A stretch of DNA of 64,000 nucleotides from Sorangium sp051521495 (lineage in GTDB: Bacteria > Myxococcota_A > Polyangia > Polyangiales > Polyangiaceae): positions 434,001 to 498,000 of the forward strand of contig NZ_CP150355.1 in assembly GCF_051521495.1 (NCBI RefSeq), read 5' to 3'. The notes beneath the pieces are model-generated. The model ran no database searches, was not told the origin of the DNA, and saw only the letters and a list, made by a program, of their open reading frames with translations. A program made the translations under genes and the position numbers. Of this stretch, positions 28,901-37,163 are shown piece by piece (within the stretch, counting starts at the first letter, position 1; each line of letters opens with the position of its first letter).

Positions 28901-29402
28901 GCTGACGACGACGGGCACGTCGCGCTACGTGGACTCGTCGATGGAGCGCATCGAGGTGCGCGTGCAGGGGCTCACGCCGGAGCGCCACACGGTGCTCGTG
29001 AACGGCCATGTGCTGCCGCTCCGGCCGACGGGGACGGCGGGCGAGCACGTGGGCGGCGTGCGGTTCCGCGCCTGGGCGCCGCCGCACAGCCTGCATGCGC
29101 ACATCGGCATCCACCACCCGGTCCACATCGACATCCTGGACACGTGGGGCAAGCGCTCGATCGGCGCGTGCGCCTACCACGTGTGGCACCCGGAGGGGCG
29201 CGCCTTCGACACCCCGCCGCTCACGCGCTTCGAGGCGGCGGCGCGGCGCGCGCAGCGCTTCACGATCGAGGGGCAGACGCCCTGGCCGGTGATCGCGAAG
29301 CAGACGATCGCCCACGGCGACGCGCCCTACACGCTGGATCTGCGGCGCTACGCCGTGGACCGGCCGCCGCCCAAGCCGCGGAAGGCCGAGGACGAGGGGT
29401 GA
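25986..29402 (+). CDS. Transglutaminase-like protein with DUF2126 region
   Basis: A 1138-residue protein from GTG 25986. Residues 1-85 are the bacterial transglutaminase N-terminal strand domain (MRLLIQHRTRYSYPRPASLG). The transglutaminase core follows, with Cys182 (GRGSCRDSAVLL), His231 (DLHAWTEVF) and Asp247 (WIGLDATSG) as a complete triad. From about residue 320 to the end is the large DUF2126 region, starting SLTMGGEPTFNSREYP and including SGGGHHLTFGGPTPLSSPFL. This two-part protein is a known bacterial architecture, usually encoded beside alpha-E/ATP-grasp-type peptide ligase genes, which are absent here. It presumably acts as a cytoplasmic peptidase or ligase on peptides; the substrate is unknown. 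Confidence 0.95.
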   Translation: MRLLIQHRTRYSYPRPASLGPQLIRLRPATHAKAKIESYSLKIDPPIAARWQQDPYGNHVARVLLPAGERVSHFDVLVELAVSVRPVNPFDFFLDERAKEVPFAYPAELKQDLAPFLDGADPSLARGPLFDDFLAGLPSKGDTVPLIVALNTAVNRRIKYVIREEAGIWTPEETLAQGRGSCRDSAVLLIAALRSRGLAARFVSGYLVQLTDEGMIPDQPRGVSRDVVDLHAWTEVFLPGAGWIGLDATSGLLCGEGHIPLACTAAPALAAPVEGTSDVRATDVTFEMKVGRLGHEPRPTTPYEEPVWHELLSVADRADARLAAAGLSLTMGGEPTFNSREYPDAPEWREGALGATKWSQGLRLAHELRRRISPGGVLLLRAGKHYPGESLPRWALEIIGRRDGAPLWTEMSQARHADPTISASRGRGVELSRKFAEALAARLGLADFLMPALEDPWRHLQDEASLPTDVDPLKADLDDAEERRRLARVLDRGLGREVGFVLPLARQWGAWISERWGFRRGHLFLLPGDSAIGLRLPLRSLVAVAPPPPIEELVSPPDPRRGEIEADEEEEKQRRVELLDGDGDPEHAETARARAALRHAPEDKRAVHPQRAAPAAGRSGYGVRTALCVETRDGIVHVFLPPFVSPADFFELIAAIDATRKATGIDVLLEGYPPPPGADVLRFSVTPDPGVLEVNLPPSDGVRPYAALLETVFDAALHSGLHCEKYLIDGRMAGSGGGHHLTFGGPTPLSSPFLRRPDLLASLLTFNQHHPSLSYMFAGLFVGPTSQAPRVDEARHENLYELEIALSRAFERRQGEPPWLSDILFRHLLVDMTGNTHRAEVSIDKLFDPQTAHGRQGLIELRAFEMPPHFRMAVAQALLVRALLASFAEEPYSGRLVRWGQALHDRFLLPYYLWRDFEDVLDHLKQRGLALPADAYRPFIELRCPVVGTLRAGDVVLEVRNAIEPWHVLGEELTTTGTSRYVDSSMERIEVRVQGLTPERHTVLVNGHVLPLRPTGTAGEHVGGVRFRAWAPPHSLHAHIGIHHPVHIDILDTWGKRSIGACAYHVWHPEGRAFDTPPLTRFEAAARRAQRFTIEGQTPWPVIAKQTIAHGDAPYTLDLRRYAVDRPPPKPRKAEDEG

Positions 29403-29448
29403 GCCGCGGGGCAGCGCTCCGGTAAGGACCAGCGCGGCCGCGTGAAGC

Positions 29449-29683
29449 CGTAACGTGGTCGTGGTCGTGGTCGTGAACGTGGTCGTGGTCGTCAACGGCT
29501 CGTCGTGAACGTGAACGTCAGCCGGAAGTCGCCGCTCTCATTCGTTGACCAAGGTTTCGGGAGAACGTTTACGTCCACGATCGTGACGTCGACGACCACG
29601 ACCACGTTCACGACCACGACCACGTTCACGACCACGTTCACGACCACGACCACGACCACGTTCACGACCACGACCACGTTACG
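29449..29683. repeat. Inverted-repeat element with GTGGTC/GACCAC arrays
   Basis: The element is bounded by perfect 21-bp inverted termini (29449-29469 and 29663-29683, beginning CGTAACGTGG). The left arm is a GTGGTC array and the right arm a longer GACCAC array with TTCACGACCACG interruptions. Between them is about 80 bases of unique sequence. It could form a long hairpin. Any protein read from it (Val- or Thr-rich) is an artefact. Confidence 0.85.
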
Positions 29684-29987
29684 TCGGTGGGGAAGGGGGG
29701 CTCGCCTGGACGGAGGTCTGCCGCCCAGGGTCGAGGCGGGTGTGACACTTTGGCTCAGCGAGCCTCAAGCGCTCGCAGCGCGCCAGCGCGCGGAAAATCC
29801 CTGCCTCGACGGCGACGAGCGCTGCGATGCCCCGCGCCGCTGTGGCGATTTGCCTTTGCGGCGGGATACCGCTCGTCCGTCGGCCGCGGCGCTTCGTCGA
29901 CCGGAAGTCCAGCGCTGAGCTCATCCCGCGCGGCATATCGGCTCTCCGGGCCTTTGCGCCAACCGCTGAGTCGCGTCAGGAGCGCGG

Positions 29988-30004
29988 TTGGTACGCCCCC
30001 TGCT
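29988..30004 (+). promoter_or_regulatory. Sigma-54-type promoter
   Basis: TTGGTACGCCCCCTGCT has the GG (29990-29991) and GC (30002-30003) dinucleotides separated by exactly ten bases, as sigma-54 promoters require. It matches the TGGCACG-N4-TTGC consensus at most positions. It lies 60 bases before the small lipoprotein gene on the same strand. Confidence 0.55.
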
Positions 30005-30063
30005 TGAGCGGTCGATGTCCCCTGCATCGCATGCGGACAGTACACCACGAAGGAGGACAACCC

Positions 30064-30279
30064 ATGATGCGCAAGGTGCTGGCAATGCTCCTGATCTCCA
30101 CGATTCCCCTGGCGGCGGGCTGTTTCGTCGACGCGGACGACGACAAGGGCGAAGGCGATGACGACTGCATCACCGCGTGTTCGACCGATCGAGACGACTG
30201 CGTCGCGGCGTGCGACGACGACGGCGATTGCGTCTCGGCGTGCGAGGAAGACCACGACTGCGACTCGCTGTGCATCTGA
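30064..30279 (+). CDS. Small acidic Cys-rich lipoprotein
   Basis: A 71-residue protein starting at ATG 30064 after a perfect AGGAGG (30051-30056, seven bases away). The signal MMRKVLAMLLISTIPLAAGC ends in a lipobox. The mature part has almost only Asp, Glu and Cys in spaced repeats (CITACSTDRDDCVAACDDDG, then CVSACEEDHDCDSLC), about every eight residues. It may bind Ca2+ or other metals through the Asp clusters, with four disulfides. A sigma-54-type promoter precedes it, which implies activator-dependent expression. The function is unknown. Confidence 0.8.
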   Translation: MMRKVLAMLLISTIPLAAGCFVDADDDKGEGDDDCITACSTDRDDCVAACDDDGDCVSACEEDHDCDSLCI

Positions 30280-30406
30280 GAGCCCCCGCGCGGCGAGCGC
30301 GGTTCGTCGAGGAGCGGTCAGCGCACGTCGCGCGGCCCGTGAGCGCTCCCGCTTCCAGGCCGGTGGCCCGGGGGCGGGAGCGCGTCGTCCGCGCGCCGTC
30401 GCTGGT

Positions 30407-31765
30407 TCAGGGGTGTCGCCCGGGCAGGTGCCGCGAGAGCCGTGCCGCGAGCGACGGGCGCGTCCGCATCGTGAGGCGCATCGGCCGGATCCCGGAGGGG
30501 AAGGCGGCCTCGGCGAGCGAGGGCATGAGCGCCTCATCGATGTTCTTGAGGGCGACCACGCGCTCTTCCCTCCGCTCGATCCAGAGGAGCTCGCCGTCGC
30601 TGGCCCGCCCGAGCCGTGGCTCCTCGCCGTCGATCGGCGAGCCGCCGTAGAGCTGCCACAGCGCGGACTCGAGGGCGGCGGCGGCGCCGGCGTCGTCCCA
30701 CGCCGACGCCCACGCAGTCCCGACCGCCTCCGTCTTCCGATCGCGCACGAACAGGGCGCGATCGCCGTCCCAGGCCGCGGCCAGCGCGCGCGCGTCGCCG
30801 AGATCGGGCGTACCGTCGAGCGGGCGCAGGAGCAGGTACGTGAGCCACTCGCCGAGGGTGTCCCAGTCGAGCTGCTCGAGCCGCTCGCCGAGCGCGGACG
30901 GTATCTCGTTCAGGCCGACGCCGACCGCGGGGTCCTGGGCGTCGAGGGTGAGGATCTGCTGGGTGCTCGCGGGCGCGCGCGTCGTGAAGAGGGCGTCCTC
31001 GTTCGACCAGTCGAACGGAGGGAGCCTGTCGATGAAGGGCGACTCCGAGCTCACGCCCGTCAGGTTGTGGGCGCAGTACTCGAGACCGAAGCTGTAGGCG
31101 AACGATGGATACGCCATGAAGAAGAGGGGGAGCTCGCTCCCGGCGAGGAGCTCCTCCCGGCGCGCGTGCACCGACGACAAGAGCGGACCCCAGTCCACGA
31201 GGTGCAGATCGGCGTCGTAGCGCTCTTGCATGACGAAGCGCCCCTCGGCGAGCGTCGCGTCGCCCTCGGCGACCGCCCGCCGCGCGAGGAACGCGTCGCT
31301 CGTCAGCGCGTCGTCCTGATCCGGCGCCAGGTCGAAATGCTGATCCTGGAGCCCGTGCACGTACTCGTGAATGAGGACGGCGTCGTCCACGTCGCCGATG
31401 AGCACGATCTCCTCGCTCTCGAGAGAGTACCAGGCGCCGGCCCAGTCCCGTGAGCGCGCGAGCGTCGCCCGCAGGTCCGCGTCGACGGCGAAGTACCCGA
31501 GCCGGCCGTACGTCGCGGCCATCTCGGCGAGATCGGCCTCCTCGGCGGCGGCCGCGGCCGCCTCCTGGTCCGCCTCGAACTCGCCTCGGGTGATCGTGGA
31601 GACCGGCACGGTGCGCCGGAACGACAGCTCGCGCACCTGCTCGGCGCGCGCCGCGAGCCGGGCGAAGCGGCGCTCCTCCTCGGATGGCTCGTCGCTGCAG
31701 CCGGCGACCGTCGGAATGACGGACAGCCCCACGAGAAGCGCGATGCGCTCGAAGGATCGGTTCAT
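30407..31765 (-). CDS. Lipoprotein with HExxH metalloprotease motif
   Basis: The start at ATG 31765 gives MNRSFERIALLVGLSVIPTV and the lipobox VAGC; the frame stays open to 32053 but the extra residues are low-complexity. A Glu/Ala-rich helical region follows, then LIHEYVHGLQDQHFDL with an HExxH zinc motif near residue 125. The pattern HEYVHxLQDQHF is seen in uncharacterised bacterial and archaeal surface proteins. A possible third ligand, in AEGDATLAEGRF, follows about 30 residues later. It is about 452 residues and probably a periplasmic or surface metallopeptidase, unproven. It is convergent with the small lipoprotein gene. Confidence 0.75.
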   Translation of the reverse strand: MNRSFERIALLVGLSVIPTVAGCSDEPSEEERRFARLAARAEQVRELSFRRTVPVSTITRGEFEADQEAAAAAAEEADLAEMAATYGRLGYFAVDADLRATLARSRDWAGAWYSLESEEIVLIGDVDDAVLIHEYVHGLQDQHFDLAPDQDDALTSDAFLARRAVAEGDATLAEGRFVMQERYDADLHLVDWGPLLSSVHARREELLAGSELPLFFMAYPSFAYSFGLEYCAHNLTGVSSESPFIDRLPPFDWSNEDALFTTRAPASTQQILTLDAQDPAVGVGLNEIPSALGERLEQLDWDTLGEWLTYLLLRPLDGTPDLGDARALAAAWDGDRALFVRDRKTEAVGTAWASAWDDAGAAAALESALWQLYGGSPIDGEEPRLGRASDGELLWIERREERVVALKNIDEALMPSLAEAAFPSGIRPMRLTMRTRPSLAARLSRHLPGRHP

Positions 31766-32049
31766 GGTGGCCGGGCGCCTAGCACCGCATGTGCCGGGCT
31801 CGTCCGCGCGGCGTTCCCCGGCCGATCCCGGCGAGCCGCAGGCGGCCCCGCCGGCGCCCGGCGCGCGGGGCGGGTCGGCGCGCAGCGCGCGCCGTTGTGA
31901 GCTTGCGCAAACCGTCGCGCAACTGCGCAACGGTCTGTCTGCTCGACGCACCGCCGACGCGCCGCCGCCCTCCGGCGCGGCGGGCGCCCCCCGCGGTCCG
32001 TCGCTGCGGTCCGCCCCGGTGGGCGACGCCTGGCCGGCGGGGGAGGGGA

Positions 32050-32628
32050 TCACGCGGCCGAGAGATAGTGGCGCGCGAGGAGGTCGTTCTGGAGCCAGAG
32101 CAGCTTGTTGAACGCGCGGAGGGTGCGCACCTCGGCCTCCCGGTCGAGGCCCAGCGACAGGATGGTCTGGAGCAGGGCGTCCGACACGAAGCCCATGAGC
32201 GCGTTCATCTGCACGAGCGGGACGACGACCTCGGGATTGCCGGTCTTCGCGGTGTGGATCTTCCCCACCATGTCGAGGTAGGCGACCATCTTCGGATCAT
32301 ACGGATGGGTCACGAGCCGGACGAGGTAGGCTGAGAGGTGCTGCTTGCGGAACTTGATCTGCTCGTGGGCCAGCGTGAGCGAGGCCAGATCGGCCGGGAC
32401 CACCCCCTCGTAGCCGTGCTGCTTCGGCACGAAATGGCGCTTCGTGGCGTCGTAGAGGAACAGCTTCTCGTACACCGCGTCGACGAGCGCGTCGACCCGC
32501 GGGGCGAGGTAGGGGGCGGCGCCGTGGATCGCCGCGATGTCCGCCTCGCCGAAGCCGACAAACTCGATGAGATACCCGAACCGATACTCGAGATCTGACT
32601 CCAGACGGCTCTCGTCGACGTGTTTCAT
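32050..32628 (-). CDS. Protoglobin-family heme sensor protein
   Basis: About 192 residues from ATG 32628, preceded by GGAGGAG on the coding strand; the frame upstream to 33018 is not supported. YRFGYLIEFVGFGEADIAAI, then APYLAPRVDALVDAVYEKLF and the helix around LAHEQIKFRKQHLSAYLVRL match the protoglobin/globin-sensor domain (about 195 residues), so this is a free-standing single-domain protein. It should bind heme and O2, CO or NO in the cytoplasm. No output domain is attached. The start region carries a 13-bp palindrome about 83 bases upstream. It is divergent from the SDR gene. Confidence 0.85.
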   Translation of the reverse strand: MKHVDESRLESDLEYRFGYLIEFVGFGEADIAAIHGAAPYLAPRVDALVDAVYEKLFLYDATKRHFVPKQHGYEGVVPADLASLTLAHEQIKFRKQHLSAYLVRLVTHPYDPKMVAYLDMVGKIHTAKTGNPEVVVPLVQMNALMGFVSDALLQTILSLGLDREAEVRTLRAFNKLLWLQNDLLARHYLSAA

Positions 32629-33040
32629 CACGACCGGTTCTCCTCCGCGCCTCCGACGGCGGTACGCCGCGGGACAACGCAGGGTGAAGACACCGGACCA
32701 GCTGTCGCCTGTCAAGCCTTGACGTGACAGGCCGCGGCGGGACCGCGCAAGACCGCGCAAGGGGAGCCGCCGCGCCGTCTGCTCGATCACGTCCATCAGC
32801 GAGAGAGGCCTGCCGCTGTGTCCGCTCGCGAGCGCCCGGCGATCCGCTCGCGAGCGCCCGGCGAGGAGAGGCGCCGATGGTGCGCGCCGCTCACCGCGCA
32901 CCGCGCCGGTGCGTGTAGGGGGGGCTCCGATCCGGAGTGCAGGCTGCCACCGATGGCCGGGCTGTCCCGCCGCCCTTATGGCCAGAGTTCGCTGGGAGTG
33001 CGTTCGGCCTCTCACCACAATACATCGTCAGGAGGAGGTT
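32629..33040. other. Divergent intergenic region, protoglobin / SDR
   Basis: Apart from the palindrome at 32708-32731, the region contains a 22-bp direct duplication (TCCGCTCGCGAGCGCCCGGC, plus GA) at 32821-32842 and 32843-32864, each with CTCGCGAG inside. No gene is supported. The final stretch holds the SDR ribosome-binding site GGAGGAGG at 33031-33038. Confidence 0.6.
32708..32731. promoter_or_regulatory. Nested palindrome, likely operator
   Basis: GTCAAGCCTTGAC (32711-32723) is a perfect palindrome around one base. It is overlapped by a second dyad, CCTGTCA at 32708-32714 and TGACAGG at 32725-32731. It lies about 83 bases upstream of the protoglobin start and could be bound by a dimeric repressor or activator. 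Confidence 0.55.
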
Positions 33041-33931
33041 ATGCAGAACACTGGACCGACAGCGGATCCGAAAGGCGCGGGCCCGAAGCCGCCTTTCGAG
33101 GGCAAGACACAGGAGCGTCCCGGAATCGAGGCCAAGATGGATCCGAGGCCCGATTACGGCGAGTCGTCGTACAAGGGGCTCGGCCGGCTGAAGGACCGCA
33201 TCGCGCTGATCACCGGGGGGGACAGCGGGATCGGCCGCGCCGTCGCGCTCGCGTTCGCCCGGGAAGGGGCCCACGTGGCGATCTCTTACCTGAGCGAGCA
33301 CGAGGACGCGAAGGAGACGGCGCGGATCGTCAGGGAGGCGGGGCGCGAGGCGCTCGTCATACCCGGCGACCTGGCCGACGAAGCCCATTGCCGGAAGGTC
33401 GTCGAGGAGACGGCGCGCAAGTTCGGGCGCATCGATGTCCTGGTGAACAACGCGGCAGAGCAGGGCAAGGCCGTCGAGCGGTTCGAGGACATCGACGCCG
33501 CGCGCGTCGAGCGCACCTTCCGCGTCAACATCCTGGCCATGTTCCATATGATCCGGTACGCGCTGCCGCACATGAAGGAAGGCGGCTCGATCATCAATGT
33601 CGCCTCGATCCAGGCGTACCAGCCGAGCCCGGACATCCTCGATTATGCGTCCACCAAGGGGGCGATCGTCACCTTCAGCAAGGGCCTCGCGCAGGACCTC
33701 ATCGAGCGCGGCGTCCGCGTCAACGCCGTGGCGCCCGGCCCCGTGTGGACGCCGCTCATCCAGCAGTCGTTCGGGAAGGAGAAGGTGGCCACCTTCGGCA
33801 AGAACCATCCGATGCAGCGCCCGGCGCAGCCGGCCGAGCTCGCCCCGGCGTTCGTGTTCCTGGCCTCGAACGAGGCGAGCTACATCAATGGCGAGATCCT
33901 CGGCGTAACCGGCGGCAAACCCCTATCCTGA
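33041..33931 (+). CDS. SDR-family oxidoreductase (YghA/GSP39-like)
   Basis: A 296-residue protein from ATG 33041, with a very good ribosome-binding site three bases upstream of the usual spacing window. The first 45 residues are the Pro/Gly extension seen in the YghA/general-stress-protein-39 branch (KMDPRPDYGESSYKGLGRL). The Rossmann motif TGGDSGIG is at 58-65, NNAAEQ near 145, Ser in INVASIQAYQ and the catalytic Tyr202-x-x-x-Lys206 (YASTK). The end INGEILGVTGGKPLS is typical. It presumably reduces aldehydes or sugars with NAD(P)H under stress; the substrate is unknown. Confidence 0.95.
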   Translation: MQNTGPTADPKGAGPKPPFEGKTQERPGIEAKMDPRPDYGESSYKGLGRLKDRIALITGGDSGIGRAVALAFAREGAHVAISYLSEHEDAKETARIVREAGREALVIPGDLADEAHCRKVVEETARKFGRIDVLVNNAAEQGKAVERFEDIDAARVERTFRVNILAMFHMIRYALPHMKEGGSIINVASIQAYQPSPDILDYASTKGAIVTFSKGLAQDLIERGVRVNAVAPGPVWTPLIQQSFGKEKVATFGKNHPMQRPAQPAELAPAFVFLASNEASYINGEILGVTGGKPLS

Positions 33932-33953
33932 GGGGCGCACCCGCTTCGGATAC

Positions 33954-34106
33954 GGGCCCACCTCGACGTTTTCTGGAGTGCGCTTCCGCGCCGAAAACGC
34001 CGATCTGGGCCCGTCTCCTGTGCGGGTGAGCCCCGCTCTGGGGAGGAGATTCAATTTGTTTTGCTGATCTCCTGCGCGGGTGAGCCCCGCTCTGGGGAGG
34101 AGATTC
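33954..34106. terminator. Inverted repeat and two 39-bp hairpin repeats between convergent genes
   Basis: A symmetric inverted repeat spans 33954-34012: GGGCCCA with CGTTTTC on the left, GAAAACG with TGGGCCC on the right, each pair separated by six bases. Two direct 39-bp copies follow at 34014-34052 and 34068-34106 (TCTCCTG, GTGAGCCCCGCTCTGGGG, AGGAGATTC), each able to fold through CTCC/GGAG and CCCC/GGGG. They lie between convergent genes, so terminator function is plausible, though there are no T-runs. Confidence 0.5.
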
Positions 34107-34110
34107 CGCT

Positions 34111-34503
34111 CTAGGGATCGGTGAGCTGCTTCAGGTCGATGTGGACGCCGAGGTGGTGGAGCGCGTCCTCGGGGCGGGTGAAGATGCCCATCGGCTTCGT
34201 ATAACCCTTCGAGAGACGGCCGAGCTGGAGCACCCCGGTCGCGCTCTTCAAGATGACAGCGGTCTTCTTGAAGCCCTGCGTCAGTCGCGTGTGACAATGC
34301 ACGAACGCTCCCTCGAACGCGTCGTCGTTGCGAAGCGGTGCCTCCCGGGCGTCGACGAGCAGGAGGGTGCGCAGCCTTGAAATCGCCCCGAGCGCACGAT
34401 CGATGCGCTGAAAGCTCTGCTCGATCTCGGCGACGCTCGGATAGTTCAGCGAATATCGCTTGATGAACACGAGGTGCTGCGCAGGATCGTGATGGACCGC
34501 CAT
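34111..34503 (-). CDS. Conserved-looking hypothetical protein (about 130 aa)
   Basis: Likely start ATG 34503 (MAVHHDPAQHLVFIKRYSLN); GTG 34545 is an alternative giving VPFLGLRELDRDAF in front. The rest alternates strands and helices: SVAEIEQSFQRIDRALGAIS, LRTLLLVDAREAPLRND, AFVHCHTRLTQGFKKTAVIL, GVLQLGRLSKGY. The size and pattern suggest a compact alpha/beta domain, perhaps STAS/SpoIIAA-like, seen in myxobacterial proteins of unknown role. No signal peptide is seen. A much longer frame on this strand (to 37116) runs antisense through coaX and is not real. Confidence 0.6.
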   Translation of the reverse strand: MAVHHDPAQHLVFIKRYSLNYPSVAEIEQSFQRIDRALGAISRLRTLLLVDAREAPLRNDDAFEGAFVHCHTRLTQGFKKTAVILKSATGVLQLGRLSKGYTKPMGIFTRPEDALHHLGVHIDLKQLTDP

Positions 34504-34625
34504 GAAGGCGTCCCGATCGAGCTCGCGCAATCCGAGGAAGGGCACGGCGGAATGGTATGCCTGTTCGCCCAGGGCGTCGACCCCTGCAACGCCGCGCGGC
34601 AACGCGGACCGCGGCGGCTCACCGG

Positions 34626-35348
34626 TCACTCGCAATCGGCCCCGCACTGCGCCCCTTCGCACGCGAAGACCGCCCCGGCGGCCTGCGCACCGCCCTCGTA
34701 CAGCATCGCGCACACATCCCGGCAAGCGTCTCCGTCCGCGCCGCACTCGTCGATGCACGCGAGCAACTCCCTGCACGACCGGTCGGCGAGGCACGCGTTC
34801 ATCTCGGCGGCGCACGCCGTGAACCGGCAGGAGTCGCAAGAGGACACCGCGGCGCGCGACGGGCACTGCACCGTGCACAGCTCGGACGCGCAGCCGCCTT
34901 CGAGGAAGGCGCCCGAGATGCCCGCCCGGTGCGCCGTCAAGCACGCCTGCTCGCAGAGCTCGTCCTCCGCCGTGCAGCCGAGGAGGCAGTTGCCCAGCGC
35001 CGCGCACTCCACGCTCCGCTGGCACGCGCAATAGCTCTCCTGACAGCGCAGGGCGAGGCAGGTCGTGCACGGATCGCCGAGCGAGGCGCAGTCGTAGACC
35101 GCCTCTCCCCCCGCACCACCGCCGGCTGTCGTGGAGCTCGTCCCCCCGGCTGCGCCGGCGCCGTTCCCCCCGGCGCCGCCCGCGCCAGCGCCGCCCGTGC
35201 CAGCGCCGCCCGTGCCGCCGCCGCCCGCGCCAGCGCCGCCCGTGCCGGCCCCGCCGGCGCCGCCCGTCCCGGGGCTGGCCTCGGTCGAGCTGCAGGCCGC
35301 CGCGAGGAGCGCCGCTGCGGCGCACGTCTTCCAGGAAGAAAAGGCCAT
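34626..35348 (-). CDS. Cys-rich lipoprotein with Gly/Ala linker
   Basis: A 240-residue lipoprotein: MAFSSWKTCAAAALLAAAC gives the lipobox. Residues 25-80 are a GTGGAGAGG-type linker. The rest has about 24 cysteines in repeats of the pattern CxxCLALRCQESYCAC, then CxxxLLGCTAED, ending CEGAQCGADCE. Such modules occur in many myxobacterial surface lipoproteins. No catalytic motif is seen. Confidence 0.8.
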   Translation of the reverse strand: MAFSSWKTCAAAALLAAACSSTEASPGTGGAGGAGTGGAGAGGGGTGGAGTGGAGAGGAGGNGAGAAGGTSSTTAGGGAGGEAVYDCASLGDPCTTCLALRCQESYCACQRSVECAALGNCLLGCTAEDELCEQACLTAHRAGISGAFLEGGCASELCTVQCPSRAAVSSCDSCRFTACAAEMNACLADRSCRELLACIDECGADGDACRDVCAMLYEGGAQAAGAVFACEGAQCGADCE

Positions 35349-35442
35349 GGTCGGACGCTACCGCGAAGGCCGCCGGCGGCTCAAGGTGGGGTGAGGAGCC
35401 GGCGCGCACCGGTGCTACGGTGCCCCGCCGAGGAACCTCGCC

Positions 35443-36084
35443 ATGATCCCTATCGTCAATCCAGCGCTGGATCGTTACGTTCACGACCACTCCGAGCCGC
35501 CCCCCGCGCTCCTCGACGAGCTGCGCGAGTTCACCCAGACGCATGAGCCGAGGGCGAACATGCAGGTCGGGCGGGTCGAAGGCTCCCTGCTCAGGATGCT
35601 GGTCGCGCTCATGCAGGCGCGCCGGGTGCTCGAGATCGGGACGTTCACCGGCTACTCGGCGCTCAGCATGGCCGAGGCGCTCCCGCCGGACGGCGAGCTC
35701 ATCACCTGCGATCGCGACCCCGAAGTGGCCCGCGTCGCCCGGTCGTTCTTCGACCGCAGCGAGCACGGCAGGAAGATCCGGATCGCGCTCGGCGACGCGC
35801 TCGCCACGATCCGCGCCCTTCCGGCGAGCCCGGCCTTCGATCTCGTGTTCATCGACGCCGACAAGGAGCGGTATCCGGCCTACTACGAGGAGGTCCTGCC
35901 GCGCCTGCGCCGCGGCGGGCTGATCGTCGCCGACAACACCCTCTGGAGCGGCGAGGTCCTCGCCCCCGAGAGCGCGGACGGCCGCGCCCTCGCCGGCTTC
36001 AACGACCTCGTCTACCGCGATCCCCGGGTCGAGAAGGTCATGCTCACCGTGCGCGACGGGGTGACGCTGGCGCGCAAGCGCTGA
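35443..36084 (+). CDS. SAM-dependent O-methyltransferase (caffeoyl-CoA OMT type)
   Basis: A 213-residue class I methyltransferase of normal size. LEIGTFTGYSALSMAEALP at about 66-84 is the SAM-binding motif I, and the acidic residue in ELITCDRD is motif II. FDLVFIDADKERY carries the metal-binding Asp and Lys, and GLIVADNTLWSGEV completes the metal site of the catechol/caffeoyl-CoA branch. It should transfer a methyl group from SAM to a hydroxyl of a small catechol-like substrate; the substrate is unknown. Its last codons and stop are repeated five times in tandem. Confidence 0.9.
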   Translation: MIPIVNPALDRYVHDHSEPPPALLDELREFTQTHEPRANMQVGRVEGSLLRMLVALMQARRVLEIGTFTGYSALSMAEALPPDGELITCDRDPEVARVARSFFDRSEHGRKIRIALGDALATIRALPASPAFDLVFIDADKERYPAYYEEVLPRLRRGGLIVADNTLWSGEVLAPESADGRALAGFNDLVYRDPRVEKVMLTVRDGVTLARKR

Positions 36085-36183
36085 AGGCCCGCCGCGCAAG
36101 CGCTGAAGGCCCGCCGCGCAAGCGCTGAAGGCCCGCCGCGCAAGCGCTGAAGGCCCGCCGCACAAGCGCTGAAGGCCTGCCGC
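36073..36183 (+). repeat. Tandem repeat, 22 bp x 5, duplicating a gene 3' end
   Basis: Five copies of CGCAAGCGCTGAAGGCCCGC (plus CG) stand head to tail. The first contains the last two codons and stop (CGC AAG CGC TGA) of the O-methyltransferase. The fifth copy has two substitutions. The remaining DNA to the coaX start is short and unremarkable. Confidence 0.9.
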
Positions 36184-36261
36184 GCCCGCGCGCGCGGGCG
36201 CCGCTGTCGCGTCCGAAATCCTGGCAGGATCCCGGGCGCGCAGCGCTAGAGTCGGGCCAGC

Positions 36262-37155
<894 letters not shown>

Positions 37156-37163
37156 CGTCGCCC

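Noticed and set aside
25223..29425. A 1400-codon plus-strand frame overlapping the transglutaminase gene in another phase
   Set aside because: Low-complexity Arg/Pro/Ala composition and no motif; the alternative phase has a complete Cys-His-Asp triad and DUF2126.
25524..29495. A 1323-codon minus-strand frame opposite the transglutaminase gene
   Set aside because: It is Arg/Ala/Val-rich antisense of a gene with clear catalytic motifs, a common artefact at this GC content.
29505..29918. A Thr-rich frame through the GACCAC array
   Set aside because: It only translates the hexamer repeat and lacks a ribosome-binding site.
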